Assembly: GCA_043822885.1 (NCBI GenBank)
Contig: JBDRBI010000050.1
Location: forward strand, 1 to 27,570
Length of the DNA: 27,570 bases
Direction of reading: 5' to 3'
DNA from: Aadella sp043822885
Lineage (GTDB): Bacteria > Omnitrophota > Gorgyraeia > Tantalellales > Tantalellaceae
Position 1 is the stretch's first letter. Every line of letters begins with the position of its first letter. This document shows, in pieces, positions 15,296 to 22,064 of the stretch. The translations under genes and the position numbers were made by a program. The notes below the pieces were generated by a model. The model made no database searches, was not told where the DNA came from, and saw only the letters and a program-made list of their open reading frames with translations.

Positions 15296-15726
15296 AAGGA
15301 TCGAGCGGAAGAAATAAAGGATTCACAATAAGCGAGCTTCTGCTTGTTTTTACCGTTGTAATTATCGTGGGGACAGCGCTTTTTCCGTTAATAAAGTACA
15401 GCAGAGACAGAATGGACCGTACCATATGCGTTAATAATATGAGGGAGATAGGGCTGGCTCTGTACATATATGCCGCTGAGAACGGAGGCAATTTCCCTCC
15501 GTCACTGAAAACATTGTATGAGAAGGGGTATTTATCGAAGGAGAGCGTAACAGATTGCCCCGCCAGCAAAAATACGGGGGTACCGGCGAATCCGGACTAT
15601 ATATACACGGCGGGATTATCCGTTAAAAGCCCTTCGGGTGACATTTTGGTGAAAGATAAGGAAAAGAACCATTTTTCAGGTGAGAGAACTATAATGAAAG
15701 TGAATGGGGAAGTAATCGTTCGTTGA
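15292..15726 (+). CDS. Type IV pilin / type II secretion pseudopilin-like protein
   Basis: 144 aa. A short basic leader (MKGSSGRNKG) ends in a prepilin-peptidase site, then FTISELLLVFTVVIIVGTAL. Gly10 lies before the cut, Phe11 is the new N-terminus, and Glu15 is at the +5 position. A single hydrophobic helix is followed by a small periplasmic domain with NNMREIGLALYIYAAENGG and FPPSLKTLYEKGYL. This pattern is common in minor pilins of PVC-type bacteria, where the specific role is mostly unknown. It is translationally coupled to coaB, although no pilus or secretion gene is in the window. The class is firm; the function is not known. Confidence 0.85.
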   Translation: MKGSSGRNKGFTISELLLVFTVVIIVGTALFPLIKYSRDRMDRTICVNNMREIGLALYIYAAENGGNFPPSLKTLYEKGYLSKESVTDCPASKNTGVPANPDYIYTAGLSVKSPSGDILVKDKEKNHFSGERTIMKVNGEVIVR

Positions 15727-15749
15727 CAATTTTGGCTTATTGTGATAGC

Positions 15750-15779
15750 TTAACTGGTTATTATTGAATGGCTTATAGT
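15750..15779 (+). promoter_or_regulatory. Candidate tRNA-Cys promoter
   Basis: TTAACT (15750-15755) and TATAGT (15774-15779) stand 18 nt apart, 8 nt before the tRNA. A stronger TTGACA at 15723-15728 overlaps the pseudopilin stop, but its matching -10 (TAGCTT) is poor. Either could serve. Confidence 0.4.
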
Positions 15780-15787
15780 ATAAATGC

Positions 15788-15861
15788 GGCGCGGTGGCCG
15801 AGAAGATAGGCAGCGGTCTGCAAAACCGCGTACACCGGTGCGAATCCGGTCCGCGCCTCCA
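15788..15861 (+). tRNA. tRNA-Cys (GCA)
   Basis: The acceptor arms GGCGCGG (15788-15794) and CCGCGCC (15851-15857) pair perfectly. The anticodon loop CTGCAAA gives GCA. The T arm is CCGGTGCGAATCCGG, and CCA is encoded at the 3' end. It is 74 nt long. Confidence 0.97.
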
Positions 15862-15877
15862 CTTAAAATATTGTGCC

Positions 15878-15952
15878 GTCATTGCGAGGTCCGAAGGGCC
15901 GAAGCAATCCCTAAAAGAGATTGCTTCACTCTCTGCGTTCGTTCGCAATGAC
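15878..15952. repeat. Family A repeat, complete head-to-head pair
   Basis: GTCATTGCGAGG to CGAAGCAATCC, a CTAAAAG joint, then GAGATTGCTTC to TTCGCAATGAC. The two units form a long imperfect palindrome directly after tRNA-Cys. Confidence 0.9.
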
Positions 15953-16025
15953 AGAATATAAAGGCGAAGTAGGGCTACGCAGGAATGAATATAGGCTTTA
16001 AAGAGTTCTTTTATAAGGTACAGTC

Positions 16026-16112
16026 GGGCGAGTGGCGGAATTGGCAGACGCAAAGGACTTAAAATCCTTCGGCCGAAAAGCTGTGAGGGTTCGAGTCCCT
16101 CCTCGCCCACCA
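16026..16112 (+). tRNA. tRNA-Leu (TAA)
   Basis: It is 87 nt with acceptor GGGCGAG/CTCGCCC, anticodon loop CTTAAAA (TAA) and a long class II variable arm (TTCGGCCGAAAAGCTGTG). The T loop is GGTTCGAGTCC and CCA is encoded. Confidence 0.97.
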
Positions 16113-16179
16113 TTTTTGCCCTGAGGCAAAAATGGTCCTGCCTGTCCCGAGTGGAACCGAGGGGAGGACGCGAGGAGAA
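16111..16179. repeat. Post-tRNA hairpin cassette, copy 1
   Basis: It begins at the CCA end of tRNA-Leu with the perfect hairpin CATTTTTGCC-CTGA-GGCAAAAATG (16111-16134), then TCCTGCCTGTCCCGAGTGG and a GAGGGGAGGACGCGAGGAG stretch. It differs from copy 2 at about three positions. A further small hairpin, CGCCCT/AGGGCG, follows at 16203-16222. Confidence 0.9.
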
Positions 16180-16257
16180 CGAGAGGCTGAGGGGCCACCC
16201 TTCGCCCTCAAAAATAAGGGCGGGGCAGGATAGGCGTAAGAAACGGAAATTTAGCGG

Positions 16258-16335
16258 GGGCGATTAGCTCAGCCCGGTTAGAGCGCCACGTTGACATCGT
16301 GGAGGTCACTGGTTCGATCCCAGTATCGCCCACCA
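16258..16335 (+). tRNA. tRNA-Val (GAC)
   Basis: It is 78 nt with acceptor GGGCGAT/ATCGCCC, anticodon stem CCACG/CGTGG around loop TTGACAT (GAC), T arm CTGGTTCGATCCCAG and encoded CCA. Confidence 0.97.
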
Positions 16336-16401
16336 TTTTTGCCCTGAGGCAAAAATGATCCTGCCTGTCCCGAGTGGAACGAGGGGATGACGCGAGGAGA
16401 A
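16334..16401. repeat. Post-tRNA hairpin cassette, copy 2
   Basis: A near-identical repeat of the cassette behind tRNA-Leu, again starting inside the CCA end. The hairpin is at 16334-16357 and the CGAGTGGAAC/GAGGGG part follows to 16401. Confidence 0.9.
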
Positions 16402-16448
16402 GGAGCGTCAGAAGGGCCAGCTTGGCTGTGGTTGGCTTCGCCATAAAA

Positions 16449-16532
16449 GAGATTGCTTCGTCGCTGAGCTCCTCGCAATGACGGAAATGGCGAGACTTCG
16501 CAATGACGGAAATGACAAGACTTCGCAACAAC
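16449..16532. repeat. Family A unit plus 25-bp tandem duplication
   Basis: GAGATTGCTTCG to CTCGCAATGAC (16449-16482) is followed by two adjacent 25-nt copies (16483-16507 and 16508-16532) matching at 21 of 25 positions, each containing GAAATG...AGACTTCGCAA. The second copy ends 9 nt before the thrS start. Confidence 0.8.
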
Positions 16533-16541
16533 GGGATAAAT

Positions 16542-18302
16542 ATGGCTAAAAAAATAGACGAGACTTTACAGAAAATAAGGCATAGCGCGTCCCATGTTAT
16601 GGCGGACGCGGTAAAACGTCTGTATCCCGGTGTCAAACTGGGTATCGGGCCCGCGATAGAGAACGGATTCTACTATGATTTCGATTTTTCGCAATGTGAG
16701 GCGGTCGGAAATAACGAGCAGGGAGGGTTCTTGTCCCCCGATAGCCTGGGTAAGATCGAAGAGGAAATGGCCAAGATAATCAAAGAGGATCTTGTTTTTA
16801 AGCGTATAGTTCTTAAAAAGGACGAGATACTTAAGAAACTTGAGGAAGAAAAAGAGACATATAAGGCGGAATTAGTAGAAGCTCTTCAGGACGAGGAGAT
16901 ATCTCTATATAAACACGGAACGTTTGAAGATCTTTGTAAGGGACCGCATGTAGAAAGGACCGGGCAGATAGCAGCATTCAAGCTTTTGTCTTTGGCCGGA
17001 GCCTATTGGCACGGAAATGAGAATAACCCCATGATGCAGCGCATCTATGGGACAGCGTTCAACAATAAAAAAGAGCTTAATGATTTCCTTGAACTGCAGG
17101 AAGAAGCCAAAAAGAGGGACCATAGAAAATTAGGTAAGGAGCTCGACCTTTTTAGTTTTAATGATCTTATGGGAGCGGGACTGGTGCTGTACCACCCCAA
17201 GGGCGCTATGATCAGACAGATAATAGTTGATTACATTACCAAAGAGCATCTAAAAAGGGACTATCAGCTTATATCCAGTCCGCATATTTTTAAAAGCGAT
17301 ATTTGGATCAAATCCGGACATTATGAGTATTACAAGGATAATATGTATATCTTTGACAGCGAAAAACAAGAGTATGCCGTAAAACCTATGAACTGTCCGG
17401 GACATATGTTGGCGTACGCTTCCAGGATGAGGAGCTATAAAGAGTTCCCCATAAGGTATTTTGAGCTTGGGAATGTATACAGGCATGAAAAAACGGGTGT
17501 ATTGCACGGACTTTTAAGAGTGAGAGGGTTCACGCAGGATGACGCGCATATTTTTTGTTTAAGAAGCCAAGTCGAAGAAGAAGTCATAAATGTTATTGAT
17601 TTCGTTAAAGACACGTTAAAAGTTTTCGGATTTGATGAATTCGAAGTGGAGCTTAGCACAAAACCCGAAAAGTATATAGGTACCGAAGATGACTGGAAAG
17701 ATGCTACGGACGCTTTGGAAAAAGCGCTAAAGACAAAGAACATAGAATACGACGTTAATGAGGGGGACGGAGCTTTTTACGGTCCCAAAATAGACATAAA
17801 GCTTAAAGACGCGCTAGGCAGATCATGGCAATGCGCGACCGTGCAATGCGATTTTGCTCTTCCTGAAAGATTCGAACTTAAATATATGGATTCTGACGGA
17901 AAAGAAAAAAGGCCCATAATGCTGCATCGGGTTATTCTGGGAAGCATGGAAAGGTTTATCGGGGCTTTGATAGAACATTACGGAGGAGCTCTGCCGGTAT
18001 GGCTGGCCCCTGTTCAGGTTAAAGTCGTGCCCATTACCGAGGCGCATACGGAATACGGCGAAAAGATCGTAAAAAAACTGCGCGCGGAAGGATTACGTGC
18101 GGAGATCGATCTTAGAAATGAAAAAATGCAGAAAAAAATACGCGATGCGGAACTTGAAAAAGTGCCGTATATGGCGGTTGTAGGAAAAAGAGAGATGGAA
18201 ACAGAGACCATATCACTCCGCAGCAGGACGGGCGGAGATGAAGGAGCTAAAAAGGTTCAGGATTTCATTAACATCCTGAAAAAAGAAAATGAAAATAAAT
18301 AA
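16542..18302 (+). CDS. thrS: Threonyl-tRNA synthetase lacking the TGS domain
   Basis: 586 aa from the ATG at 16542. The frame opens from 16503, but those 13 codons are repeat DNA. It charges tRNA-Thr. The protein starts almost directly in the editing domain (HSASH at residues 14-18, the HxxxH motif; CKGPHVERTG; LAGAYWHGNE). The class II core follows, with NCPGHMLAY (zinc Cys285), RGFTQDDAHIF and LHRVILGSMERF, and the anticodon-binding domain (APVQVKVVPIT to the end). E. coli ThrRS has 642 residues with an N-terminal TGS domain of about 60; that domain is missing here. Catalytic and editing residues look intact. It heads the thrS-infC-rpmI-rplT cluster. Confidence 0.96.
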   Translation: MAKKIDETLQKIRHSASHVMADAVKRLYPGVKLGIGPAIENGFYYDFDFSQCEAVGNNEQGGFLSPDSLGKIEEEMAKIIKEDLVFKRIVLKKDEILKKLEEEKETYKAELVEALQDEEISLYKHGTFEDLCKGPHVERTGQIAAFKLLSLAGAYWHGNENNPMMQRIYGTAFNNKKELNDFLELQEEAKKRDHRKLGKELDLFSFNDLMGAGLVLYHPKGAMIRQIIVDYITKEHLKRDYQLISSPHIFKSDIWIKSGHYEYYKDNMYIFDSEKQEYAVKPMNCPGHMLAYASRMRSYKEFPIRYFELGNVYRHEKTGVLHGLLRVRGFTQDDAHIFCLRSQVEEEVINVIDFVKDTLKVFGFDEFEVELSTKPEKYIGTEDDWKDATDALEKALKTKNIEYDVNEGDGAFYGPKIDIKLKDALGRSWQCATVQCDFALPERFELKYMDSDGKEKRPIMLHRVILGSMERFIGALIEHYGGALPVWLAPVQVKVVPITEAHTEYGEKIVKKLRAEGLRAEIDLRNEKMQKKIRDAELEKVPYMAVVGKREMETETISLRSRTGGDEGAKKVQDFINILKKENENK

Positions 18303-18303
18303 C

Positions 18304-18319
18304 AAGGAGGAAAGCCATT
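18304..18319 (+). promoter_or_regulatory. infC ribosome-binding site and ATT start codon
   Basis: AAGGAGG (18304-18310) stands 6 nt before ATT (18317-18319), the first codon of the complete IF3 frame. No ATG, GTG or TTG occurs in this frame between the in-frame stop at 18296-18298 and a GTG at codon 42, which is too far inside the protein. Confidence 0.88.
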
Positions 18320-18904
18320 AGTAGCATAAACGCTTATGGGGGGAAAAGAGATTACAATAGTAAAGATTTTACCAGGGTCAATGACAGGATAAGGGCGGCT
18401 ACCGTCAGGCTGGTCGATGAAGAGGGAAATCAGCTGGGAGTGGTAGAAATACGGGAAGCAGTAGCCTTAGCCAAAGAAAAAGGACTTGATCTTGTTGAAG
18501 TCGCGTCTAAGGTAAGTCCGCCGGTATGCCGGATAATGGACTATAGTAAATTCAAGTACGAGCAGAAGAAAAAACAAAAATTAGCTAAAAAGAAACAGCA
18601 CATCACTCATGTTAAAGAGATCAGGTTCAAACCGAAGATAGAAGAACACGACTATCAGGTAAAGCTGAAACATATAAAAGAGTTTTTGGAAACAAAAGAC
18701 AGGGTAAGAGTAGTGCTGCGCTTCAGAGGAAGAGAAAACGCGCATAAGGAACTCGGGAGAGCGCTCCTTGACCGTATAGCTAAAGATAGTTCCGGTGTAG
18801 GAGAAATGGAATCGAGTCCGCAGATGATGGGAAGGACCATGATGATGACGATCCTTCCTAAAACCGAAAAAGAAGCGATACAAAAAACGGAAGACGAAGC
18901 ATAA
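18317..18904 (+). CDS. infC: Translation initiation factor IF-3 (ATT start)
   Basis: 195 aa when read from ATT at 18317. The N-terminal domain contains RVNDRIRAATVRLVDEEGNQ, the diagnostic IF3 start, which would be lost if the first GTG (18440) were used. The C-terminal domain has KEIRFKPKIEEHDYQVKLKH and VVLRFRGRE. IF3 binds the 30S subunit and rejects non-standard start codons. In E. coli, infC itself uses AUU, which lets IF3 repress its own synthesis, and the same arrangement is seen here. A strong AAGGAGG precedes the start. It lies 14 nt after thrS, with rpmI and rplT behind it. Confidence 0.95.
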   Translation: MSSINAYGGKRDYNSKDFTRVNDRIRAATVRLVDEEGNQLGVVEIREAVALAKEKGLDLVEVASKVSPPVCRIMDYSKFKYEQKKKQKLAKKKQHITHVKEIRFKPKIEEHDYQVKLKHIKEFLETKDRVRVVLRFRGRENAHKELGRALLDRIAKDSSGVGEMESSPQMMGRTMMMTILPKTEKEAIQKTEDEA

Positions 18905-18924
18905 AGATAAAAAGGAGATAAGAA

Positions 18925-19122
18925 ATGCCGAAGCTGAAGACCAGAAAATGCGCGCAAAAGCGTTTTAAAATTACTGCGTCGGGCAAAGTAAAAAGGCACA
19001 AAGAAGGAGCCAGACATATTTTGACCAAAAAATCACGTAAACACAAAAGAGCTCTCAAAAAAGGCACAACAGTTGACAAGACGGTTGAGAAAAAGATCCG
19101 GTTATTATTACCGTATGCGTAA
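18925..19122 (+). CDS. rpmI: 50S ribosomal protein L35
   Basis: 65 aa, very basic. MPKLKTRKCAQKRFKITASG and KVKRHKEGARHILTKKSRK are the L35 signature; the length is typical. It follows infC by 20 nt with ribosome site AAAGGAGA. In most bacteria rplT follows within a few tens of bases, but here 159 nt with a family A repeat intervene. In E. coli this operon is controlled by IF3 and by L20 binding to mRNA; whether L20 control exists here is not visible. Confidence 0.97.
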   Translation: MPKLKTRKCAQKRFKITASGKVKRHKEGARHILTKKSRKHKRALKKGTTVDKTVEKKIRLLLPYA

Positions 19123-19138
19123 ACGGTTAAATATCTCT

Positions 19139-19213
19139 GTCATTGCGAGGGAGGGCGCAAGCCCGACCGAAGCAATCCTGGAAAAGAGATTGCTTCGCTT
19201 CGCTCGCAATGAC
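19139..19213. repeat. Family A repeat between rpmI and rplT
   Basis: A complete head-to-head pair, GTCATTGCGAGGG to CGAAGCAATCC then GAGATTGCTTCG to CTCGCAATGAC, splits a ribosomal protein gene pair. A TCCCCTTCGGAAGGCAGGC stretch follows (about 19220-19239). Confidence 0.9.
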
Positions 19214-19281
19214 AAGTGAGTCCCCTTCGGAAGGCAGGCACAAAGACGAACTAGAATAGGACAAAATAAGGAGAAACGAAA

Positions 19282-19629
19282 ATGTCAAGAGTAAAACACG
19301 CGGTAAGTTCGCGCAAAAGACGTAAAAGGACTCTCGAAATCGTAAAAGGGCAGAGAGGAACGCGATCTAAATTGCATAAAGTCGCGAAAGAAGCCGGCAG
19401 AAAAAGCATGATCGCGAGTTACGGAGCCCGCAAAAAGAAAAAGGGTGATTTCCGGGCGCTATGGATAACCCGCATAACAGCGGCTTGCCAGGCGGAAGGA
19501 ATATCTTACAGTAAATTTATCGCCGCTTTGAAAAGGGCCAATATAGTTCTTAACCGCAAAATGTTAGCGGAACTCGCGGCAACCGATAACCGCGCTTTTA
19601 AGGCTATCGTAAAAAAAAGTAACCCATAA
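19282..19629 (+). CDS. rplT: 50S ribosomal protein L20
   Basis: 115 aa, standard length. MSRVKHAVSSRKRRKRTLEIVKG, RALWITRITAACQAEGISYSKF and LAELAATDNRAFKAIV are the conserved L20 blocks. L20 is an early 23S rRNA-binding assembly protein and, in several bacteria, a repressor of its own operon. The ribosome site AAGGAGAAA precedes the ATG. ktrB starts 8 nt after its stop with no terminator seen, so read-through into the transporter genes is possible. Confidence 0.97.
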   Translation: MSRVKHAVSSRKRRKRTLEIVKGQRGTRSKLHKVAKEAGRKSMIASYGARKKKKGDFRALWITRITAACQAEGISYSKFIAALKRANIVLNRKMLAELAATDNRAFKAIVKKSNP

Positions 19630-19637
19630 GAATAATT

Positions 19638-20984
19638 ATGAGAAAGCTGACCCCTCCGCAGCTTCTAATATTCAGTTTTTTATGTGTCATTATTTTAGGC
19701 ACGGGTCTATTATCTTTACCTCTAGCTACGTCGAACGGAGAAAGACTGTCTTTAGTGGATAGTCTTTTTACGGCTACAAGCGCCGTTTGCGTTACCGGAC
19801 TTGTAGTTAAAGATACTGGAACGGCATTTTCCGGGTTCGGCAGAGGTGTGATCTTTATTTTATTTCAGATGGGCGGACTCGGGATCATGACCTTTTCAAC
19901 ATTGTTCGCTGTTATGCTCGGAAGGAAAATAGGGTTCAGAGAAACCGATGTTATCAAAACCACTCTTGATAACTACAATGTGCTTGGCCTGAAAAAACTC
20001 ATTTTTTATATTGTATGCATAACTTTCGCGGCCGAAGGGATAGGCGCCTTATCTTTATTTTTAAGATGGAGGATGTCGACGGACTGGAGCGTTATGGAGA
20101 CCTTAGAGAGATCGGTCTTTCATTCCGTGTCGGCATTTTGTAACGCCGGATTTTCTCTTTTTCAAAACAGCCTGATAGGCTTTCAGAGCGATCCGTATAT
20201 AAACATCATCATCATGACACTGATATTTGTAGGGGGCATAGGATTTATAGTTGTCATGGACATGATGGGCCTTTTATTTAAAAAAAAGAAACCAAAAAGA
20301 TTAAGCCTTCAGTCTAAGATCGCGCTTTCGACATCTCTTATACTTATTGTACTCGGCGCGGTCTTACTGTTTATCTTTGAAAAAGACAATACGATGAGGA
20401 CCATGACATATGCCGAGAGAGGGATGGGATCATTTTTTCAGTCAATAACGGCAAGAACAGCCGGATTTAATACTTTGGATACGAGCAAACTGGCCACACC
20501 GTCGATAGTGTCGATAATTTTTCTTATGTTCATCGGGGCTTCCCCCGGATCTACGGGAGGAGGAATAAAGACCTGCACATTCGCGGTGATAGCGGCTTTG
20601 GTATTCAGTATGATGAAGAACCGGAGAAGGACCATGCTTTTCGGCAGATCTATACCCAAGCAAGTTATAAGAGAGGCGGTTGTAATTTTCTTTCTAGCTC
20701 TGGCATGGGTATTTATCGGGACTATTGTGCTGGCGTATATTGGAGGACCTTTTACGAGAGGCGGAAGCGCTTTTTCCAAAGCATTATTCGAAGTCGTTTC
20801 AGCTTTCGGGACGGTCGGTCTCTCTACGGGTATAACCGCGGCTCTAAGTAATGCCGGTAAAGTTCTTATCGCGCTAACTATGTTTGCCGGGAGGGTAGGA
20901 CCCTTGACACTGGCTTTAGCCGTGGCGTTCAGAGAAAGAAAAGACAATTATGTTTATCCTGAAGAAGAAATAATGGTGGGTTAG
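19638..20984 (+). CDS. ktrB: Potassium transporter membrane subunit KtrB (TrkH/KtrB family)
   Basis: 448 aa with four membrane-pore-membrane repeats. The selectivity-filter segments are AVCVTGLVV (Gly54), SAFCNAGFS (Gly171), ARTAGFNTL (Gly276) and SAFGTVGLSTG (about Gly394). SPGSTGGGIKT in the third repeat is the conserved gating-region segment. The length fits KtrB rather than the longer TrkH. It imports K+, and in studied KtrAB systems uptake is stimulated by Na+. The regulatory subunit ktrA follows after a 219-nt gap filled by a repeat element. The gene starts 8 nt behind rplT. All filter glycines are present. Confidence 0.95.
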   Translation: MRKLTPPQLLIFSFLCVIILGTGLLSLPLATSNGERLSLVDSLFTATSAVCVTGLVVKDTGTAFSGFGRGVIFILFQMGGLGIMTFSTLFAVMLGRKIGFRETDVIKTTLDNYNVLGLKKLIFYIVCITFAAEGIGALSLFLRWRMSTDWSVMETLERSVFHSVSAFCNAGFSLFQNSLIGFQSDPYINIIIMTLIFVGGIGFIVVMDMMGLLFKKKKPKRLSLQSKIALSTSLILIVLGAVLLFIFEKDNTMRTMTYAERGMGSFFQSITARTAGFNTLDTSKLATPSIVSIIFLMFIGASPGSTGGGIKTCTFAVIAALVFSMMKNRRRTMLFGRSIPKQVIREAVVIFFLALAWVFIGTIVLAYIGGPFTRGGSAFSKALFEVVSAFGTVGLSTGITAALSNAGKVLIALTMFAGRVGPLTLALAVAFRERKDNYVYPEEEIMVG

Positions 20985-21005
20985 GGGTGAAGGGCATGGG
21001 GAGAT

Positions 21006-21165
21006 TGTGTTATGTGTAATGTGTTATGTGTAAAAAAGGGAAATTGCTGCGGCTGATAGTATCAGTCGAGCAATGAGAAGATAAGGAATTCTCGCGCATC
21101 ATTGCGCCTGTCTGCTGTAGCTTTGGCGAAGAAAGCTCAACACATAACACATGTCACATAACACA
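21006..21165. repeat. Inverted-repeat element between ktrB and ktrA (family B)
   Basis: Two 26-nt arms (21006-21031 and 21140-21165) are complementary at 24 of 26 positions. Each is a double copy of a TGTGTTATGTG-like word. The 108-nt centre holds a CTGATA-G-TATCAG palindrome (21053-21065), a CATCATTGCGCC piece related to family A and a TAGCTTTGGCGAAG piece. No coding frame is evident. Confidence 0.85.
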
Positions 21166-21203
21166 AGAATTATAAAGCCTAACCCCGGAAATAGGAGGCG
21201 GAT

Positions 21204-21884
21204 ATGAAACAGTTCGCGGTAATAGGATTGGGTAGGTTCGGATCAAGCGTTGCCAGAGCACTGGCCGAAAAGGGACAGCTGGTCATCGCCATAGACAAGA
21301 ACGAAGAACTGGTCCATGACATAATGGATAATGTTACAAAGGCGGTATGTCTGGACGCGACTGACGAAAGAGCCGTTAAGTCAATGGCGCTGCAGAATGT
21401 GGATGTAGCCATTTGCGGAATAGGGACTGACGTGGAATCCAGCATACTTGTGACATTGCTTCTGAAAGAACTCAATATCCCGGAGATAGTCTGTAAGGCT
21501 ACAAGTCCGGCGCATAAAAAAGTTCTTGAAAAGATCGGGGCAACAAAAGTGGTTTTACCGGAGAAGGACATAGGGGAAAGACTGGCGGCTTCTCTGATGT
21601 CAATTTCCGATACGGTACGCGAGCATATAGGGCTTTCGGGAAATTCAAGTATAATCGAGATAATCGTACCCGAAGAATTTGTCGGCAAAACACTCAGAGA
21701 ACTTAATATCAGAGCGGATTTCGGTGTGAACATTATCGCGATCAGAAAAAAAGACCCGGGAAGCGGGAAAGAGACCATAAATGTTACTCCGCAGGCCGAT
21801 GATGTGATCGTAAAAGGGGATATCCTCGTAGCTTTCGGCGAGAATGACAAAATAGACGTTATTAAGTTGAAGAGTAAGGGGTAG
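21204..21884 (+). CDS. ktrA: Potassium uptake regulatory subunit KtrA (RCK protein)
   Basis: 226 aa, one RCK-N plus one RCK-C domain. The Rossmann nucleotide loop GLGRFG is at residues 8-13, and an acidic residue ends strand 2 (Asp31 in IAIDKNE). VCLDATDERAVKSM is typical of Trk/Ktr regulators. The C-terminal domain (about 140-226) includes NIIAIRKKD and GDILVAFGEND. It forms a cytosolic ring that gates KtrB in response to adenine nucleotides, and in some homologues c-di-AMP binds the RCK-C domain. The ribosome site AGGAGG stands 8 nt before the ATG. The pair ktrB-ktrA is a complete transporter. Confidence 0.95.
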   Translation: MKQFAVIGLGRFGSSVARALAEKGQLVIAIDKNEELVHDIMDNVTKAVCLDATDERAVKSMALQNVDVAICGIGTDVESSILVTLLLKELNIPEIVCKATSPAHKKVLEKIGATKVVLPEKDIGERLAASLMSISDTVREHIGLSGNSSIIEIIVPEEFVGKTLRELNIRADFGVNIIAIRKKDPGSGKETINVTPQADDVIVKGDILVAFGENDKIDVIKLKSKG

Positions 21885-21910
21885 AGAGACCATAGACCGT
21901 AGACCTCTCC

Positions 21911-22035
21911 GTCATTGCGAGGACCCCGGCCGAAGAGCGGGGGGACGAAGCAATCCCTTATAGAGATTGCTTCGGTCGCCTGCGGTCTCCCTCGCAAAGA
22001 CAGGGAGGGGCGAACTCCGTCATTGCGAACGCAGT
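21911..22035. repeat. Family A repeats, one complete pair plus one single unit
   Basis: The pair runs GTCATTGCGAGG to CGAAGCAATCC then GAGATTGCTTCG to CTCGCAAAGAC (21911-22001). A single GTCATTGCGAACG/GAAGCAATCTG unit (22019-22044 region) follows. A short ACCATAGACCGTAGACC tandem precedes them (about 21889-21905). Confidence 0.88.
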
Positions 22036-22064
22036 GAAGCAATCTGACTTAAAAAGGTAAATGC

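Noticed and set aside
16111..16134. Rho-independent terminator after tRNA-Leu
   Set aside because: The stem is perfect but GTCCTG follows instead of a T-run, and an identical cassette follows tRNA-Val; it is treated as a repeat cassette.
15788..16335. tRNA cluster as an integration site for a mobile island
   Set aside because: There is no integrase, no direct repeat of a full tRNA 3' end beyond the hairpin cassettes, and neighbouring genes are all core functions.
18440..18904. IF3 starting at GTG 18440
   Set aside because: It would remove the first 41 residues of the conserved N-terminal domain and has no ribosome site; ATT at 18317 explains both.
21179..22042. 287-aa open frame on the - strand over ktrA and the following repeats
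   Set aside because: Its first part is translated repeat DNA (SLRGRPQATEAIS) and the rest is antisense to a clear RCK protein.
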